This document shows, piece after piece, positions 1-8,225 of a stretch of DNA of 64,000 nucleotides. The stretch is from the NCBI GenBank assembly GCA_963762525.1, contig CAVXKT010000002.1, positions 602,727 through 666,726 of the forward strand, written 5' to 3'. The translations under genes were made by a program, and so were the position numbers. The stretch comes from DATFDN01 sp963762525 (GTDB lineage: Bacteria; Pseudomonadota; Alphaproteobacteria; Acetobacterales; Acetobacteraceae). The notes beneath the pieces are model-generated. The model was not told where the DNA came from, ran no database searches, and saw only the letters and a program-made list of their open reading frames with translations. The stretch's first letter is position 1. Every line of letters starts with the position of its first letter.

Positions 1-509
1 ATTTGCCGCGCACGCTGTCGGTGAGCCACGTCGCGAAAAGCCCGCCCTTCTCCTACCCGAACGGCTGTCACATCGCCGAGGTGGAGGTCGATCCGGAAAC
101 CGGCGTCGCCGACGTGGTGCGCTACACGATGGTCAACGACTTCGGAACCATCGTCAATCCGATGCTGGTGGAGGGCCAGGCGCATGGCGGCGTGGTGCAG
201 GGCATCGGCCAGGCGCTTTACGAGCACGTCGTCTATGACGATACGGGCCAGCCGCTCAGCGGCTCGTTCATGGACTATGCTCTGCCGCGTGCGGTTGAGA
301 TTCCGCGCATGAGCTTCGCCAGCCATCCGGTACCGTGCAAGACCAACGTACTCGGCGCCAAGGGTTGCGGCGAGGCCGGATGCGCGGGCGCGCTGCCGTC
401 GGTGATGAACGCGCTCATCGATGCGCTGGCGGAGAGGGGGATCACGCACATCGACATGCCGGCGACGCCGCTCAAGATCTGGCAGGCGCTTGGCGCGGCT
501 TCGGGCTGA
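1..509 (+). CDS. Molybdenum hydroxylase large subunit, C-terminal part (xanthine/CO dehydrogenase family)
   Basis: The reading frame enters from the left edge, so only the last ~168 residues are present. They match the C-terminal molybdopterin-binding end of the xanthine dehydrogenase/aldehyde oxidase/CO dehydrogenase large-subunit family: a segment VDPETGVADVVRYTMVNDFG, then a glycine-rich GQAHGGVVQGIGQALYE stretch, and near the end GAKGCGEAG, which carries the glutamate that activates the Mo-bound water in this family. Substrate-defining residues lie upstream of the window, so the substrate cannot be named. The medium and small subunits are not visible. The 3' end overlaps the convergent flippase gene by 38 bases. 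Confidence 0.88.
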   Translation, partial: LPRTLSVSHVAKSPPFSYPNGCHIAEVEVDPETGVADVVRYTMVNDFGTIVNPMLVEGQAHGGVVQGIGQALYEHVVYDDTGQPLSGSFMDYALPRAVEIPRMSFASHPVPCKTNVLGAKGCGEAGCAGALPSVMNALIDALAERGITHIDMPATPLKIWQALGAASG

Positions 510-1869
510 TCGCCGCGCACGACCCGAGCGCCGCCAGCACCACCGCGCCCCGTATCGCGAGATCGGACGCCCTCATGTCGCTCCCGTTGAGGAGCAACGC
601 TCCGGCAACGGTCGCGAGGGAGGCAGCGAGCAAACCGGGCAAGCCGGCCCGCAAGGGGCGCAGCGGCCGCGATCCCAGAACCCGCGCCGTGGTTGCCAGC
701 ATGTAGGGCGCGATCAGGAACTGCGCCGCGAGCCAGATCAGCACCGCGGCAAGGGGAGTTTGCGGTTTGAGGAGCAGCACGGCGGCCGTCATCGCCGCGC
801 TGCTGGCGAGGTTGGCGCGCAGCGCATAATACGGCGCCCCGCGCGCGACCACGGCGACGCCGGACGGGAACTGCAGAAACAACCAGGCGGTCAGCGCGAT
901 CAGCGGCAACGCCGCCAGCGCCGAGGGCGCCCAGATCGGGCCAAGCAGCAGGCGGGTCAGCGGCGTCAGGGTGAGCATCAGCAGCGCGCAAAGCGGGAAC
1001 AGCGTGCGCCCGATCAGGCCCGACATGCGGTCGATGGCGGCGAGCAGCGCCGCCGGATCACCCTGCCGTTCCGCCAACGGCGGCAGCATCAGCCGCCACA
1101 TCGCCGTCGACGCCAGCTCGCGCAACGTGTCCACCAGCCGGAAGGCCATATGCACCTGGCCCAGAACGGCCGGGCCGGCGACGGCGCCGATCAGCAGCGC
1201 GAACACGCGGTAGCGGCCTTGCAGGACCAGGGTGCTCGCGGTGAGCGGGCCGCCGATCCGTAGCAGCTCGCGGATCGCCGACCACCGCCACGACAGCGAC
1301 GGCCGCCAGCGGGCACCGGCCAGCAGAACCAACGCGCCGAGGACGCAGGTGGTGGCCTGCTGGCCGACCACCGCCCGGGCGCCGGCGCCGTGCAGCGCGG
1401 CGCCGACCCCGACCAGCGTGCCGGCCCCCTGCCCGATCAGCGCCCGCAGCGCCAGCAGCCGGTAGTTGCGCGCCCGCGTCAGGCGGCCCTGCACGACCCC
1501 GGCGGCGCCGACCAACGGCAGCGGCAGCGCCAGCAGCAGCGCCATCCCGACGAGCCGCGGGTCATCCAGCGCGGCGGCGAGTGGCCAGCCGGCGGCGGCC
1601 TGCACCAGCGCGGCGCCGCACCCGACCAGGGTGGAGGCCCAGAACGCGCTCGATGTGTCGGCCTCGGTCAGAGCGACGCGCTGCACCATGGCGTCGGCGA
1701 ACAGCGCGTTGACGCCGACCCACAGCATCACGTTCACTGCAACGGCACCGGCGCCGATACCCATCTCGGCCGGCCCGACCAGGCGGGCGATCAGGAAGGC
1801 GGAGGCGAACGAAAAGGCGCCCGAAGCCGCCGCCTCGACACCGGACCACAGGAGGTCGCGCGCCCTCAT
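472..1869 (-). CDS. Polysaccharide flippase, Wzx/MviN-like (MOP superfamily)
   Basis: A 465-residue polytopic membrane protein with about 12-14 hydrophobic segments and short basic loops, typical of the Wzx/PST flippases that move lipid-linked sugar repeat units across the inner membrane. The chosen start gives MRARDLLWSG and overlaps the stop of the upstream gene by four bases (ATGA). A longer in-frame extension to 2127 is Arg/Pro-rich and lies over the upstream coding region, so it was rejected. The neighbours (membrane protein and Wzc-like co-polymerase on the same strand) support a role in exopolysaccharide or O-antigen export. Family-level call only; the exact substrate is unknown. Confidence 0.85.
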   Translation of the reverse strand: MRARDLLWSGVEAAASGAFSFASAFLIARLVGPAEMGIGAGAVAVNVMLWVGVNALFADAMVQRVALTEADTSSAFWASTLVGCGAALVQAAAGWPLAAALDDPRLVGMALLLALPLPLVGAAGVVQGRLTRARNYRLLALRALIGQGAGTLVGVGAALHGAGARAVVGQQATTCVLGALVLLAGARWRPSLSWRWSAIRELLRIGGPLTASTLVLQGRYRVFALLIGAVAGPAVLGQVHMAFRLVDTLRELASTAMWRLMLPPLAERQGDPAALLAAIDRMSGLIGRTLFPLCALLMLTLTPLTRLLLGPIWAPSALAALPLIALTAWLFLQFPSGVAVVARGAPYYALRANLASSAAMTAAVLLLKPQTPLAAVLIWLAAQFLIAPYMLATTARVLGSRPLRPLRAGLPGLLAASLATVAGALLLNGSDMRASDLAIRGAVVLAALGSCAAISPKPRQAPARS

Positions 1870-3216
1870 CGCGGGCGGCGGTCGGACATGGCCAGCATCG
1901 CTGTCAACACCGGCAGAAACATGACCCGGCTCTGATAGCGGTCGTGCGGGCCGGAGAGCGCGCCGGTGACGGTGGCGTTGACCAGCAGGCCGGCGAGCAT
2001 GGCGATGATGAGGCCGGCGCGAAGGTCTCGCCGTCGCAGCAGCCCCGGCAGCAGCGCCAGCGAGACCCCGAGCCCGGCCAGAGCGGCGGCGCGGTGCAGC
2101 CCGCCCATCCAGGCCGGCAGCAGCCACCGGCCGGTGGTCTGCCGAGCCCGTTCGTAGGCGGCTTGCTCGAAACGCGGGAAGTCGCGGTCAATCCAGGGGG
2201 TGACGGTTGCGGGCCAGGGCTGCAAGCCGTCGCCGCTGGAAAATGACAGCGAGCTGGCGTCCGGCGTTGCGCATCGCCCGCGCCAGTTCCGTCGCCGGCC
2301 GGGCGCGCAGCGCGGCGCGCACGATATCGCCGGCCTCGGCGCGCAGCCGCTTCGGCCCGCCCGCGAGTTGCAGCGGGCTGTCCTCACGCCAGAGGAAGTC
2401 GTCGGCGGTTTCGGGCAGCCGGTCACGCCAGTTGCACAGGACCCAACCCGATTGCGGGCATTCGCGGGCCAGCGCATCGCGCCCCGGCCCGTCCTCGATG
2501 ACCCGGGCGAGCAGGAAGATGTCGCCATAGGGCGCGATCGCCGGAATCCCCCGCCCGACCAGGTTGACCGCGAACAGCGCCAGCACGGCGGCCGCCGGCG
2601 CGGCGATGGCCCCGAGCCCGGCCATCCCGAGCGGGGCACGAGCGCCGAGCCGACGACGGAAGGGAAGCAGAACCGCGAGCAGGCCGAGCGCGATCGGCAA
2701 GTTCGCCAGATGCGCCGTGATGGCAAAGACGGACAAGGCGGCGAGGCCGACCGTCTCCGCTATTCGCAGCCGCTCCGCTGCGAGCACGAGCAGGGCAAGG
2801 GCGAGGATCAGAAGACCGGTGAACAAATCCGGCATCAGCTCCGAGGTGAGCCAGGGCAGCGGGGTGGCGAGGGTAAGCAGGAGGCACTCGGCCGGCGCGC
2901 CAACCGCGCCGGCCTCTCCCGCCGGGAGGCTGCGCCGGGTGAGGGCGAGTATCCAAACCGCGAGCAGCGCCTGCCCCGCGACCGCCGGCCAGGTGGTGAG
3001 GCCGAGATGCAGGCCGAGCAGGAAGAAGCTGTAGAAGACCGGCCGATCCCAGCCGAGATAGTGGTTCAGCGCCTGCGACAGGTACGTGCCGGTATCGGAG
3101 AACACCAGCGGATAGCCGTTCCACAAGGCCGGCCAAAGCAGCAGAGCGGCGGGGAGCAACCAGCGCCGAGGCCATCGCCTCAGTCCCGATAGTAGTGGCG
3201 GTAGCGCGGATGGCAC
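1866..3216 (-). CDS. Conserved integral membrane protein of the polysaccharide cluster (frameshifted)
   Basis: A multi-spanning protein with alternating hydrophobic helices and a distinctive N-terminal NGYPLVFSDTGTYL segment just after the first helix. The reading frame breaks near 2245: the first part ends prematurely at 2188, while an overlapping frame continues with SGDGLQPWPATVTPWIDRDF and further membrane helices to the ATGA overlap with the flippase. Together the two parts give about 450 residues. The start is a GTG overlapping the end of the upstream kinase gene by 37 bases. I recognise no characterised family. Position between a flippase and a Wzc-type protein suggests a polysaccharide-assembly role (inference). 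The break is a single-base indel or sequencing error. Confidence 0.6.
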
Positions 3217-5387
3217 GCCTCGGCGTCGGGTGCGCCGGACCGGCGATGGGCACGCGCGTCCACGCGGGAGAGGGCGACGCCGGCGAGCGTCGCCCCGGCG
3301 GCCTCCAGCAGCTCCACGGCGTTCAGCACCACCGCCCGCGGCGTCGCCCGCCAGCGCACGCAGAGCAGGGTGACGTCGGCGATCTGCGCGATGATGCGGG
3401 TATCGGTCATCGCGTGCGCCGGCGGCGCGTCCATCAGCACAAGCTCATAGTCCTGGCGCAGCGTTTGCAGCAGCCGCCCCATGCTTTCGGACATGAACAG
3501 GCCGAGCGTCTCCGGCCCGCCCCGCCCGGCCGGGATGAACGCCAGATCGGTCAGGTGATCCTTGCGGATCACCTCCTCCAATCGGGCGTTGCCGCGCAGC
3601 ACGTCGGCCAATCCCGGCTCCGCCTCGCCGCCGATCAGGCGGGCGAAGGAGGGATGGCGGAGGTCGCAGTCGATCGCCACCACCCGCTCCCCGCTCAGCG
3701 CCGCCGAGCGGCCGAGCGCCAGCGTGACCGTGGTCTTGCCCTCCGACGGCCGGGCGGCGGCGATGGCGATGGTGCGCGGCCGTTCCCGCCCCCACAGCCC
3801 CGCGCGCAGACCCCTGATCTGCTCGGCGAACGGGGTCGTCGGCTTGTGCGCAAGGTATTCGGTGATCGGCATCCAGCGCAGCGCCCGCTTGGCCACATGC
3901 GGGATCAGCGCGAGGCATGGCAGGCCGAGATGGACGCGCACCTCCTCGCCGCTCTTCAACGAGGTGTCGGCCAGCTCGAACAGATAGGCGACCAGCAGCC
4001 CCAGCACGACGCCGGACACTGCGGCGGCGGCAAGCGTCGGCGCGGTGCGCGGAAAACTCGGCCAGGCGGGCGGCAGCGCCAGCGACAGCACGCGCGCGTC
4101 GGCGCTCTCGACCGCCGCTTGCTGGCGGGTTTCCTGGAGCCGGTCGAGCACCGATTGCAGCAGCGTGCGCGAGGCGTCCAGGTCGCGCTCGATCTCGCGC
4201 AGCGGAATCTGCGCCTCGGCCTGGTTTTCCGACTGCGTGCGCGCCTGCGCCAAGTCCTGTTCGAGCGCGGCGACGCGGGCCCGCGCCGCTCCCAATTCGG
4301 CCTCGGTGGCGCCGACGACGCGCGCGCGCGCGGCCTCGACGGCGTGCTGCGCCTGCTCGATCCCGCGCTGGGCGGCGCGTACGTCGGGATGGTTCGGGCC
4401 GAGCCGGACCAGCAGCGAATGCAGCTGGGCCACCAGCCCGTCGAGCTGCTGCTGCGCCTCCACCACGCTCGGCGCCACCGCCGCCTGCGCCGCCGCGCCG
4501 GCGCCGGCGCGGGCGGCATCCAGCCGCCCCTCGGCCTGCGCGAGATCGCTCCGGGCGCGGGCCAAACTCTCCTGCCTCGTGCTGATCTGCTCGGCGTCGA
4601 GCCCGGCATGCATGCCGCTCACCATGCCCTCGCGGGCGCGGTAGGCGGCGACGCGATCCTCCGCCGTGCGGACCTCGCGCTTCAGCTCGGCGGCGCGGCC
4701 CTCCAGCCAATCCTGGGCGCGCTGCACGGCGCGAAACTTGGCCGCCAACTGGTCGCGGATATAGACGTCCACCAGCCGGTTCACGACCGAGGCGGCGAGC
4801 ACCGGATCAGCGGCGGTGAAGGAGATTTCCAGAACCCGCGCCCCGGTGACGGGACGGACGTCCAGCGCCTGCTGGACGGCGAGCAGCACGGCGTTGCGCG
4901 CCGGCTCCGCCGCCGGGTCGGGGGGCGCCGGGGGGCTCAGGCCGATGCCCGGCCGCAGCCACGCGATCAGCCGGGAGAGGCGGCCCGGCTGGCGGCGTGC
5001 CGGGTTGAACTCCGCCATCTCGTAGAGCCGCAACTGGTCGGCGACGCGCTCGATGCCCTGCAGGCCGCGCAGCACCTCGGCCTGGCTCGCCATGGTGGCC
5101 TGCGTGGTCGGGTCGGCGCGTAAAATGCTTTGCAATTCGTGCGGCTTATACTCGTTGGGGTCGTAGAAGACGGTGCCGCTGGCGGTGAACAGCGGCGTGG
5201 TCCGGCGCAGCGCGACCACCGCCAGACCGGGGATCGCGACCGCGCACAGCGCGATCGGCAGCGCACGTCGGCGCAGCAGGGCCATAGCGGCCTGATTCGA
5301 CATCCCGGGGGCTTCCCGGCCCGCCCGCTCGGCGGCGTCGCGCCGGGGCGGTGGGGCCGCAGCCGGTGCGGCGGACGTATCCAGCAT
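3180..5387 (-). CDS. Polysaccharide co-polymerase/tyrosine autokinase, Wzc/GumC-like
   Basis: 735 residues with the full Wzz-plus-kinase layout: a first membrane helix at about 40-60, a long periplasmic region rich in Ala/Arg/Glu heptads (coiled coil, about 200-420), a second helix at about 440-460, and a C-terminal cytoplasmic BY-kinase domain. The kinase has Walker A ARPSEGKTT (545-553), Walker A' VVAIDCDLR (569-577), Walker B LVLMDAPP (649-656) and a short C-terminal tyrosine cluster RYRHYY. Proteins of this type control chain length and export of exopolysaccharide by cycles of autophosphorylation. It heads the minus-strand operon with the membrane protein and flippase, and is divergent from the SLBB export protein. 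Confidence 0.92.
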   Translation of the reverse strand: MLDTSAAPAAAPPPRRDAAERAGREAPGMSNQAAMALLRRRALPIALCAVAIPGLAVVALRRTTPLFTASGTVFYDPNEYKPHELQSILRADPTTQATMASQAEVLRGLQGIERVADQLRLYEMAEFNPARRQPGRLSRLIAWLRPGIGLSPPAPPDPAAEPARNAVLLAVQQALDVRPVTGARVLEISFTAADPVLAASVVNRLVDVYIRDQLAAKFRAVQRAQDWLEGRAAELKREVRTAEDRVAAYRAREGMVSGMHAGLDAEQISTRQESLARARSDLAQAEGRLDAARAGAGAAAQAAVAPSVVEAQQQLDGLVAQLHSLLVRLGPNHPDVRAAQRGIEQAQHAVEAARARVVGATEAELGAARARVAALEQDLAQARTQSENQAEAQIPLREIERDLDASRTLLQSVLDRLQETRQQAAVESADARVLSLALPPAWPSFPRTAPTLAAAAVSGVVLGLLVAYLFELADTSLKSGEEVRVHLGLPCLALIPHVAKRALRWMPITEYLAHKPTTPFAEQIRGLRAGLWGRERPRTIAIAAARPSEGKTTVTLALGRSAALSGERVVAIDCDLRHPSFARLIGGEAEPGLADVLRGNARLEEVIRKDHLTDLAFIPAGRGGPETLGLFMSESMGRLLQTLRQDYELVLMDAPPAHAMTDTRIIAQIADVTLLCVRWRATPRAVVLNAVELLEAAGATLAGVALSRVDARAHRRSGAPDAEACHPRYRHYYRD

Positions 5388-5518
5388 CTATCCCCCGGAT
5401 GCGGCGCGGGCGTTTTGCCCCGCCGGCCTCGCCCCGCCATCATCGCGCGAGAGAGTGAACAGAATGCTAAAGCGTGCGCGTTAACCCTTCGGAAAAGGGA
5501 TTGCGCGAGGATGGGCGT
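5388..5518. promoter_or_regulatory. Divergent promoter region between wzc-like and SLBB genes
   Basis: 131 bases separate the start codons of two divergently transcribed export genes, so both promoters must lie here. A GAGG Shine-Dalgarno sequence sits at 5507-5510 ahead of the plus-strand ATG at 5519. No clear -35/-10 pair stands out. Shared control of the two transcripts is an inference from the layout. Confidence 0.5.
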
Positions 5519-6076
5519 ATGGCACGCGTCCGCATTCCGCCCCCGTTGACGCTCTGCGCGCTGATGGCGGCGTGCTCGCCGGTGCGCGGCCTGCCGGGGT
5601 TGCCGCCGACGGCGGCCGGGTATCGGCTCGGGCCGGGCGATCAGGTGCGCATCATCACGGTCGGCGACGAGGCGCTGACCGGGGAGTTCCGGGTCGGCGA
5701 CAGCGGACGCTTGGCGTTGCCCATGTTGGGCAGCGTGCCGGCGGCCGGACTGCCGCCCGCCGGGCTGGAGCAGACGATCGCGCGCGGCCTGGTGCGCGCC
5801 GGGCTGGAACGCGACCCGTCGGTCTCGGTGGAGGTCACGGGCTATCGGCCGATCTTCGTCCTCGGCGAGGTCAACAAGCCCGGCCAGTTCGCCTATCAGC
5901 CGGGAATGACGGTGCTGGCGGCGGTCGCGCTCGCCGGCGGCTTCACCTATCGCGCCGTGGACGACGTCGCCGCCGTCGTGCGCTCCGACCATGGGCAGGC
6001 TGTCGAGGGCCGCGCCACGCGGCAGACCGCGCTCGAACCGGGCGACGTGGTAACGGTCTTCGAGCGGCGATTCTGA
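5519..6076 (+). CDS. Polysaccharide export lipoprotein with SLBB domain (Wza/GumB-like)
   Basis: 185 residues beginning MARVRIPPPLTLCALMAACS, a basic start, short hydrophobic stretch and a lipobox-like LMAAC. The mature part opens with YRLGPGDQVRI, the signature of the polysaccharide export domain, and then an SLBB-type segment with VLGEVNKPGQFAYQPGMTV. These form the outer-membrane channel ring partner of Wzc-type co-polymerases. The length is short compared with E. coli Wza (~380) but normal for the GumB/one-SLBB class. The start was set at 5519, with GAGG eight bases upstream, rather than the upstream GTG/ATG options. No terminal helix is obvious. Confidence 0.88.
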   Translation: MARVRIPPPLTLCALMAACSPVRGLPGLPPTAAGYRLGPGDQVRIITVGDEALTGEFRVGDSGRLALPMLGSVPAAGLPPAGLEQTIARGLVRAGLERDPSVSVEVTGYRPIFVLGEVNKPGQFAYQPGMTVLAAVALAGGFTYRAVDDVAAVVRSDHGQAVEGRATRQTALEPGDVVTVFERRF

Positions 6077-6187
6077 GGCGGGAGCGGCTCCTCCGGCGTC
6101 CGCCCGGGGCGCGGCGGTTCCGCCGGCCGGGGGCGGATGGCCGGGGTACCTGATTTCCGTGTCTCACAAATGGGGGCAGTCCACCGG
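6077..6187. other. GC-rich intergenic stretch after the SLBB gene
   Basis: The start of this gap has interrupted inverted repeats (TCCGCCC...GGGCGGA around 6097-6133, with CGGCGG/CCGCCG inside) that could act as a weak terminator without a T tract. No credible gene is seen. Confidence 0.3.
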
Positions 6188-6352
6188 GGCGAGCGCGTAC
6201 ACGACGGCGCCCGCAACCCCGAAACCGCGTACACAACCCCGGGTCCGCACCCCGAAACCGTGTACACAACCCGGGTTGCGCACCCCGAAACCGTGTACAC
6301 AATTCCCATGCTGCACCGCAACAACGTGTACGCAAAGCGGCCGGCATTGCAC
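6188..6352. repeat. Array of five 33-bp tandem repeats with GTGTACAC-type dyad cores
   Basis: Five contiguous units of exactly 33 bases: 6188-6220, 6221-6253, 6254-6286, 6287-6319 and 6320-6352. Units 2-4 all begin GAAACCG and share a core GYGTACACAA; units 1 and 5 are more diverged. The cores are GCGTACAC (units 1, 2), GTGTACAC (units 3, 4; a perfect palindrome) and GTGTACGC (unit 5; the reverse complement of units 1 and 2). Because 33 is a multiple of three, the array is open in several frames and encodes 11-residue repeats on both strands (for example PETVYT on the plus strand, VYTVSG on the minus), but I see no evidence for translation. An operator array or a minisatellite are both possible. 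Confidence 0.85.
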
Positions 6353-6646
6353 AGATGGCGCGATCACCGACCGACGCCAGCAGGCGATTTACGAGCTGAC
6401 CGACGCTGCCGGGTTCCCACGGGCGCATGTTGCGTTTCTCACGGCACACCAGGACCGGCAATCGGCGGGCTTCAAGAAAACCGTTGCCGCCCTGGCCTGG
6501 GGATCATTCGCCTGGTTTGCATCGCGAGCTTGTTTTGTAAGCATGGCCGAGCTGCCCGCGTCGAGAAGGTGCTGCGCGAAGCGTTGGCGAATGGCGAGTT
6601 TTGACGAGCAGGCCCGCAACCAGGACCGACGGCAAAGGGAGATCGA
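6353..6646. other. No recognisable gene (leader of the next gene)
   Basis: Two overlapping plus-strand frames remain open through this stretch and end at 6604 and 6659, but neither has a recognisable domain or a convincing ribosome-binding site, and their compositions (Arg/Cys-rich) look like chance frames. It may hold the promoter of the gene at 6647 or a decayed gene. Confidence 0.3.
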
Positions 6647-7129
6647 ATGGCTCCGCTAACACCCGAGCAGCAGAAGCAAGTCGAGGCGATGTTTGCCACC
6701 AGCTTCGCGCGGAATGCCGCGCTCGACAAGAAGCGGAGGCTGGAGACGGGCGAACTCGAAATCGAATTGGGGAGCGCCCCTGACGATCCTCCGCCTAATG
6801 ACCCTGGCTTTCAGCAAGAACTGGCAACCTTCGGCGGCGCGCTAAGGGCAGCAGGGATTGCTTACTCCCAACGTGCGATAGCCTTCGATTCGGTTGAAGC
6901 TCATGGATACCATCTTGCTGAATTTGCGATCCAGCATCTCGGCCCGCCAGCCATCGGCATTATCACAGCGGCGGTCACTGGATGGTTTGCAGGCCGCGCC
7001 GGGCGGAAAGCGCGGTTGAAGTTTGGGGACGTGGAAGCGGAGGCCCGGACTTCCGAGGAGGTCGAGCAATTGCTCAAGAGCGCGGCGGCATTCCGCGCTC
7101 AGGTGGCAAAGGAGGGCAAAGAGGAATGA
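6647..7129 (+). CDS. Small one-TM protein with C-terminal GD-E-AxTxEEVexLL segment (possible effector-associated component)
   Basis: 160 residues, preceded by a strong AAAGGGAG ribosome-binding site. The N-terminal 60 residues are charged and Pro-rich. Residues about 98-116 (GPPAIGIITAAVTGWFAGRAG) form a Gly-rich membrane helix, followed by a basic KARLKFGDVEAEARTSEEVEQLL segment (121-143). This order, a helix and then a beta-strand plus helix with GDVEAEA and EEVEQLL, resembles the small constant proteins found beside effector modules in bacterial conflict systems (EACC1-type). That assignment is from memory of the pattern and not from a search. It lies in the accessory island beside the reverse-transcriptase remnant and Fic gene. 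The function is unknown. Confidence 0.6.
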   Translation: MAPLTPEQQKQVEAMFATSFARNAALDKKRRLETGELEIELGSAPDDPPPNDPGFQQELATFGGALRAAGIAYSQRAIAFDSVEAHGYHLAEFAIQHLGPPAIGIITAAVTGWFAGRAGRKARLKFGDVEAEARTSEEVEQLLKSAAAFRAQVAKEGKEE

Positions 7130-7221
7130 CCGCCTTTTGAGGTGCAAGCGATAATCGCCATTATGTAATCAGCTTAATGCAGGCTACGCCGCATCAGACT
7201 CAGCCTCATAGAAGCACGTGC

Positions 7222-7806
7222 CTACAGTCCTGCGAGCAAGGCCCTTTGGTCGGTATTCACCGTGCCGACATATCCCAGAATTCCGGCGACAGTGGCCGGG
7301 TCGCCTGCCAGGACGGCGGCTTCGAACTCAGCCAGGCGTGTAGCCGACACTTCGAGATTGAGGTGGGACAGAGTGAGGTTGAACACTTCCAGCGCCGAGG
7401 CGGGGCCGACGCTCTTCCTCGGATGAAACTCAAATCCTGACCGTGCAGCAGCGGCTTCGAGCTTTGACCTGACGGCGCTTAAGGCGGACGCGTCATCACC
7501 CGATATCAGGATGTCGTCCATGTAGACCGACAGCGCCAGGCTGCCGTGATGCGTGGCGGCCAGAGCCGTTCCCAAGTAGGACATGGCGAGGGAAAGCGAA
7601 GCCAGGACAGGCGATTGAATGAACCCGAAAGGCAGGCTGTAGGGCGTCCCTTTGCCGCTTTTGCTCACCGTGCTTTCGCAAGCGGCCTTCAAAGCGAAGG
7701 CATGGCTGAAGCGGGTCCCGAAATTCAAGACTTTTGAGCCTCTCGCCGTTTCTGGGTCTCGGAACCAAGAACGTAGGAAGCGATGCTGCTGAAAATCGCG
7801 ACGCAA
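7222..7806 (-). pseudogene. 5'-truncated reverse transcriptase with YMDD motif (Abi/UG-like)
   Basis: The frame encodes the C-terminal half of a prokaryotic reverse transcriptase: LPFGFIQSP (58-66, motif B region), the catalytic SVYMDDILISGDD (93-105, motif C), a downstream KSVGP (131-135), and GYVGTVN (178-184), a tail motif I associate with Abi/UG-type RTs. Recognisable RT sequence begins only around SKVLNFG (7745 on this strand). The palm region with the first catalytic aspartate (motif A) and the fingers are absent, and the sequence upstream is occupied by a small membrane-protein gene in another frame. The nominal start is TTG and the frame stays open upstream without start codons, but that part reads as a shadow. 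Without motif A the product should be inactive, so I call it a remnant of a defence-type RT. Confidence 0.72.
7725..7736. repeat. 12-bp direct repeat, left copy
   Basis: TCAAGACTTTTG occurs here and again at 9058-9069. This copy contains the stop codon of the small membrane protein and lies at the upstream edge of the recognisable reverse-transcriptase sequence. Confidence 0.5.
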
Positions 7807-8060
7807 CCGCTCTGCGGTAAGAAACCCATTGCTGTCAGAGTCGCGGTAGCCAAGACAATGAACACTATTGTCGTCATGGATGGAAGGGCCTGAAAGACGA
7901 GGCCAAACGAACGCGCGGCTTCGGGAGCAGCACCAGAAATGTAGGCGGACCTTCCAATCAAAAACATTACAACTGATGCTGAAACTAAACCAATACCAAC
8001 TAGGATAGCAGAGGAAATAATCAACGTGCTGACTATTGTCGGGTCCACTTTCGGTTCCAT
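7725..8060 (-). CDS. Small membrane protein, about three TM helices, overlapping the RT remnant
   Basis: 111 residues from ATG at 8060, chosen because an AAAGGA ribosome-binding site lies eight bases upstream; an in-frame ATG at 8069 has no such spacing. Hydrophobic segments near residues 10-34, 57-79 and 83-98 are followed by a short charged tail SETQKRREAQKS. The gene overlaps the reverse-transcriptase frame by about 80 bases. Small membrane proteins of the SLATT or holin-like type often accompany defence RTs and nucleotide-centred conflict systems, but I cannot place this one in a named family. Base composition here is clearly more A/T-rich than the chromosome around it, in line with horizontal acquisition. 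Confidence 0.6.
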   Translation of the reverse strand: MEPKVDPTIVSTLIISSAILVGIGLVSASVVMFLIGRSAYISGAAPEAARSFGLVFQALPSMTTIVFIVLATATLTAMGFLPQSGCVAIFSSIASYVLGSETQKRREAQKS

Positions 8061-8189
8061 CCTGGTCATCCTTTACGGTCGTAAAAGCCCCCGTAGGTTA
8101 GTAGGTCCGCCATGAAATGGCACGACTGGTCGTATGCAGAAATCAAAACATATGAAACGTATCCGAGACGCGCGGTTTGCTGCCGTCGC

Positions 8190-8225
8190 GTAGCTTTCGG
8201 CTCATTACTATGTTACAATTCGCCT
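8190..8225 (+). promoter_or_regulatory. Possible promoter for a leaderless fic transcript
   Basis: TACAAT at 8214-8219 lies seven bases before the ATG at 8226, the spacing expected if transcription starts at the start codon itself. The matching -35 position (TAGCTT, 8191-8196) is weak. No Shine-Dalgarno sequence precedes this ATG. Confidence 0.3.

Noticed and set aside
421..1263. Plus-strand open frame opposite the flippase
   Set aside because: Arg/Gln-rich composition, no ribosome-binding site, and the minus strand encodes a clear membrane protein.
3195..5123. Very long plus-strand open frame opposite the Wzc-like gene
   Set aside because: It is an Arg/Ala-rich shadow created by high GC content; the minus-strand frame has all the kinase motifs.
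6188..6352. CRISPR array
   Set aside because: The repeats are contiguous with no unique spacers between them.
7807..8060. Extension of the reverse transcriptase upstream in the same open frame
   Set aside because: The frame is open but lacks start codons and any RT motif, and it is the frame-shifted shadow of the membrane protein's helices.
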